Source: Candidatus Thorarchaeota archaeon (GTDB lineage: Archaea > Asgardarchaeota > Thorarchaeia > Thorarchaeales > Thorarchaeaceae). Taken from it: a stretch of 15,515 bases of DNA. The notes under the pieces are model-generated. The model was not told the DNA's origin. It saw nothing but the letters and a program-made list of their open reading frames with translations, and ran no database searches. The stretch is taken from assembly GCA_016840245.1 (NCBI GenBank), contig JAEOST010000134.1, positions 1 through 15,515 of the forward strand, written 5' to 3'. This document shows, piece by piece, positions 14,384-15,515 of this stretch; the stretch's first letter is position 1, and every line of letters begins with the position of its first letter. The position numbers and the translations under genes were made by a program.

Positions 14384-14392
14384 ATGGAGTGA

Positions 14393-15515
14393 ATGACGAA
14401 AGTAGCTGTGCTGGGTGCCGGTCATGCTGGAAAGGGACTTGCAGGTTATCTATCACTAAAGGGATTCAACATCTCGCTTTACAATCGTACTTTTTCCAAT
14501 ATCCGTGATATTGAGAAAAGCGGGACTATCAAAGTAACTGGGATTATAGAAGGAACTGCACCCATTCATATGGTTACAGATGATCCTCGAATAGCCATTA
14601 AGAAACGAGACTTGCTACTTGTGGCTGTTCCAGCAACTGGGCATGAGTCTATAGCACATACGATTGGTAGTTACTTGGAACCAGGTCAGGTGATACTGCT
14701 AATGCCGGGCCGCACTGGAGGTGCCCTTGAGTTCATCAATGTTCTGAGACAATATGGTACTGCAAATCGAGTCATTATTGGTGAAACGGAATCTTTCAGT
14801 TTCATCTCGAGAAGCACTGGAGCCACATCTGTGGAGAATATTGGAATGAAAGCGGCTGTTGACGTCAGTGCATTACCTGCAACATATAATGACGAGTTCA
14901 TGGAGCGGCTTAATGTTTTACCATTGAATTTCCAACAAGTGTCAGATGTCATGGTGACCAGTATGAACAATTTTGGTTCTCTGTTACATCCTGTTCCAAC
15001 CCTACTTTGTGCTGGACTCATTGAAACCATGGGTGGTAAGTATAATCACTTCAAAGATGCAATATCCGAGATGGTTGGTAGACTCATTGAGAAGATGGAC
15101 AACGAACGAATTAGAATTGCGAAGAACTACGTTGAGAAGCCAATGAGTATCTTTGGATGGTTCAAAGAAACATATTCCGTTGAAGGTGAGTGTCTATGCG
15201 ATTGTATCAACCGTACTGATGCCTATGACGGTTTGAGTAGCCCCACTACTATGGATCACAATTTTATCTTGGAAGACATTCCTACAGGGCTTGTCCCTCT
15301 CTCGTATCTGGGTCGCTTAGCTGGAGTCAGAACACCTGTGATCGACAATATTATCGAATTGGCAGGCCAGCTTTATGACACTCAATTTTGGAGAACAGGA
15401 AGGACTCTCAGAAAAATGGGCGTAGACGATTTAGAACCCGAACCCGTCTTGGAGTATGTAAGGAAAGGTACTAGGCCCTCCGAGAGGGACGGAACATTGG
15501 AGTGGTGGGAAACCG
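14393..15515 (+). CDS. NAD(P)-dependent octopine/nopaline dehydrogenase family protein, 3' end beyond the window
   Basis: About 374 codons are visible and the frame runs off the right edge. The N-terminus is a Rossmann NAD(P)-binding motif, VAVLGAGHAGKGLAGYL. PGRTGGALEF and IGETESFSF follow, typical of this dehydrogenase family. The C-terminal domain has NNFGSLLHPVPTLL, with the conserved Asn and His of the family, and EDIPTGLVPLSYLGRLAGVRTP. Known relatives reduce an imine formed between an amino acid and a keto acid (opine dehydrogenases), and others act on different 2-oxo acids or related compounds. The substrate here cannot be inferred. The start is the ATG at 14393 with AAAGGAGGT upstream. 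At this length the domain is almost complete, so little is probably missing. It is transcribed away from the ferredoxin-AOR operon and is not evidently linked to it. Confidence 0.9.
   Translation, partial: MTKVAVLGAGHAGKGLAGYLSLKGFNISLYNRTFSNIRDIEKSGTIKVTGIIEGTAPIHMVTDDPRIAIKKRDLLLVAVPATGHESIAHTIGSYLEPGQVILLMPGRTGGALEFINVLRQYGTANRVIIGETESFSFISRSTGATSVENIGMKAAVDVSALPATYNDEFMERLNVLPLNFQQVSDVMVTSMNNFGSLLHPVPTLLCAGLIETMGGKYNHFKDAISEMVGRLIEKMDNERIRIAKNYVEKPMSIFGWFKETYSVEGECLCDCINRTDAYDGLSSPTTMDHNFILEDIPTGLVPLSYLGRLAGVRTPVIDNIIELAGQLYDTQFWRTGRTLRKMGVDDLEPEPVLEYVRKGTRPSERDGTLEWWET

Larger units (their letters stand above)
13788..14392. other. Long A/T-rich divergent intergenic region
   Basis: This stretch of about 600 bases separates the divergent ferredoxin-AOR and dehydrogenase genes. 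It contains TATA-like boxes for both directions, an imperfect inverted repeat in the likely ferredoxin leader, a short palindrome at 14104-14118, and a structured-looking leader before the dehydrogenase. No gene was found; the frame at 14186-14425 on the minus strand has no coding character. Long leaders on both sides suggest post-transcriptional control. Confidence 0.5.

Noticed and set aside
13788..14392. Possible tRNA or other stable RNA in the long divergent intergenic region
   Set aside because: No T-arm consensus, anticodon arm or acceptor pairing could be found on either strand.
14186..14425. 79-residue minus-strand frame in the divergent region
   Set aside because: It overlaps the ribosome site and start of the dehydrogenase and looks like chance composition in a leader region.

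Overview
The window looks archaeal and probably comes from an Asgard archaeon, Thorarchaeota- or Lokiarchaeota-like. The archaeal call rests on a TFB gene, TATA-like promoters, strong GGAGG-type ribosome binding sites, an F420-non-reducing Mvh/Vhu hydrogenase with HdrA, and a tungsten-type aldehyde:ferredoxin oxidoreductase. The Asgard call is an inference. It rests on a giant surface protein tied through one membrane helix to a cytosolic roadblock/longin-like domain, and on apparent selenocysteine use in the hydrogenase.

Layout from left to right. (1) 1-771, minus strand: the 5' part of hdrA, cut by the window edge, preceded by a 59-residue ORF that ends one base before the hdrA start. (2) 1100-1534, minus: a TrmO/TsaA-family tRNA-modification protein. 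(3) 1777-6489, plus: a 1570-residue secreted, membrane-anchored protein with a LamG-like domain, a carbohydrate-binding-like domain and Ig-like repeats. It is followed by the 3' remnant of another surface protein. (4) 6809-9654, minus: a hydrogenase operon mvhD-mvhG-mvhA-vhuU. The large subunit MvhA stops before the usual C-terminal DPCxxC nickel-binding motif. That motif lies on a separate 50-residue ORF with an in-frame TGA at the first ligand position, which is the VhuU selenoprotein arrangement. Two hairpins flank this UGA and are SECIS candidates. (5) 9733-10824, minus: TFB preceded by a directly abutting 49-residue ORF. (6) 11155-11400, plus: a stand-alone Lrp/AsnC ligand-binding (RAM) domain. 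(7) 11407-13778, minus: a polyferredoxin overlapping an AOR-family oxidoreductase by ATGA. (8) 14393 to the right edge, plus: an octopine/nopaline-dehydrogenase-like NAD(P) enzyme, incomplete.

The metabolic genes fit one theme. MvhDGA-U plus HdrA would exchange electrons among H2, ferredoxin and a disulfide- or thiol-linked acceptor, while the AOR-ferredoxin pair would connect aldehyde/carboxylate chemistry to the same ferredoxin pool. No tRNA, rRNA, insertion sequence or CRISPR array was seen.
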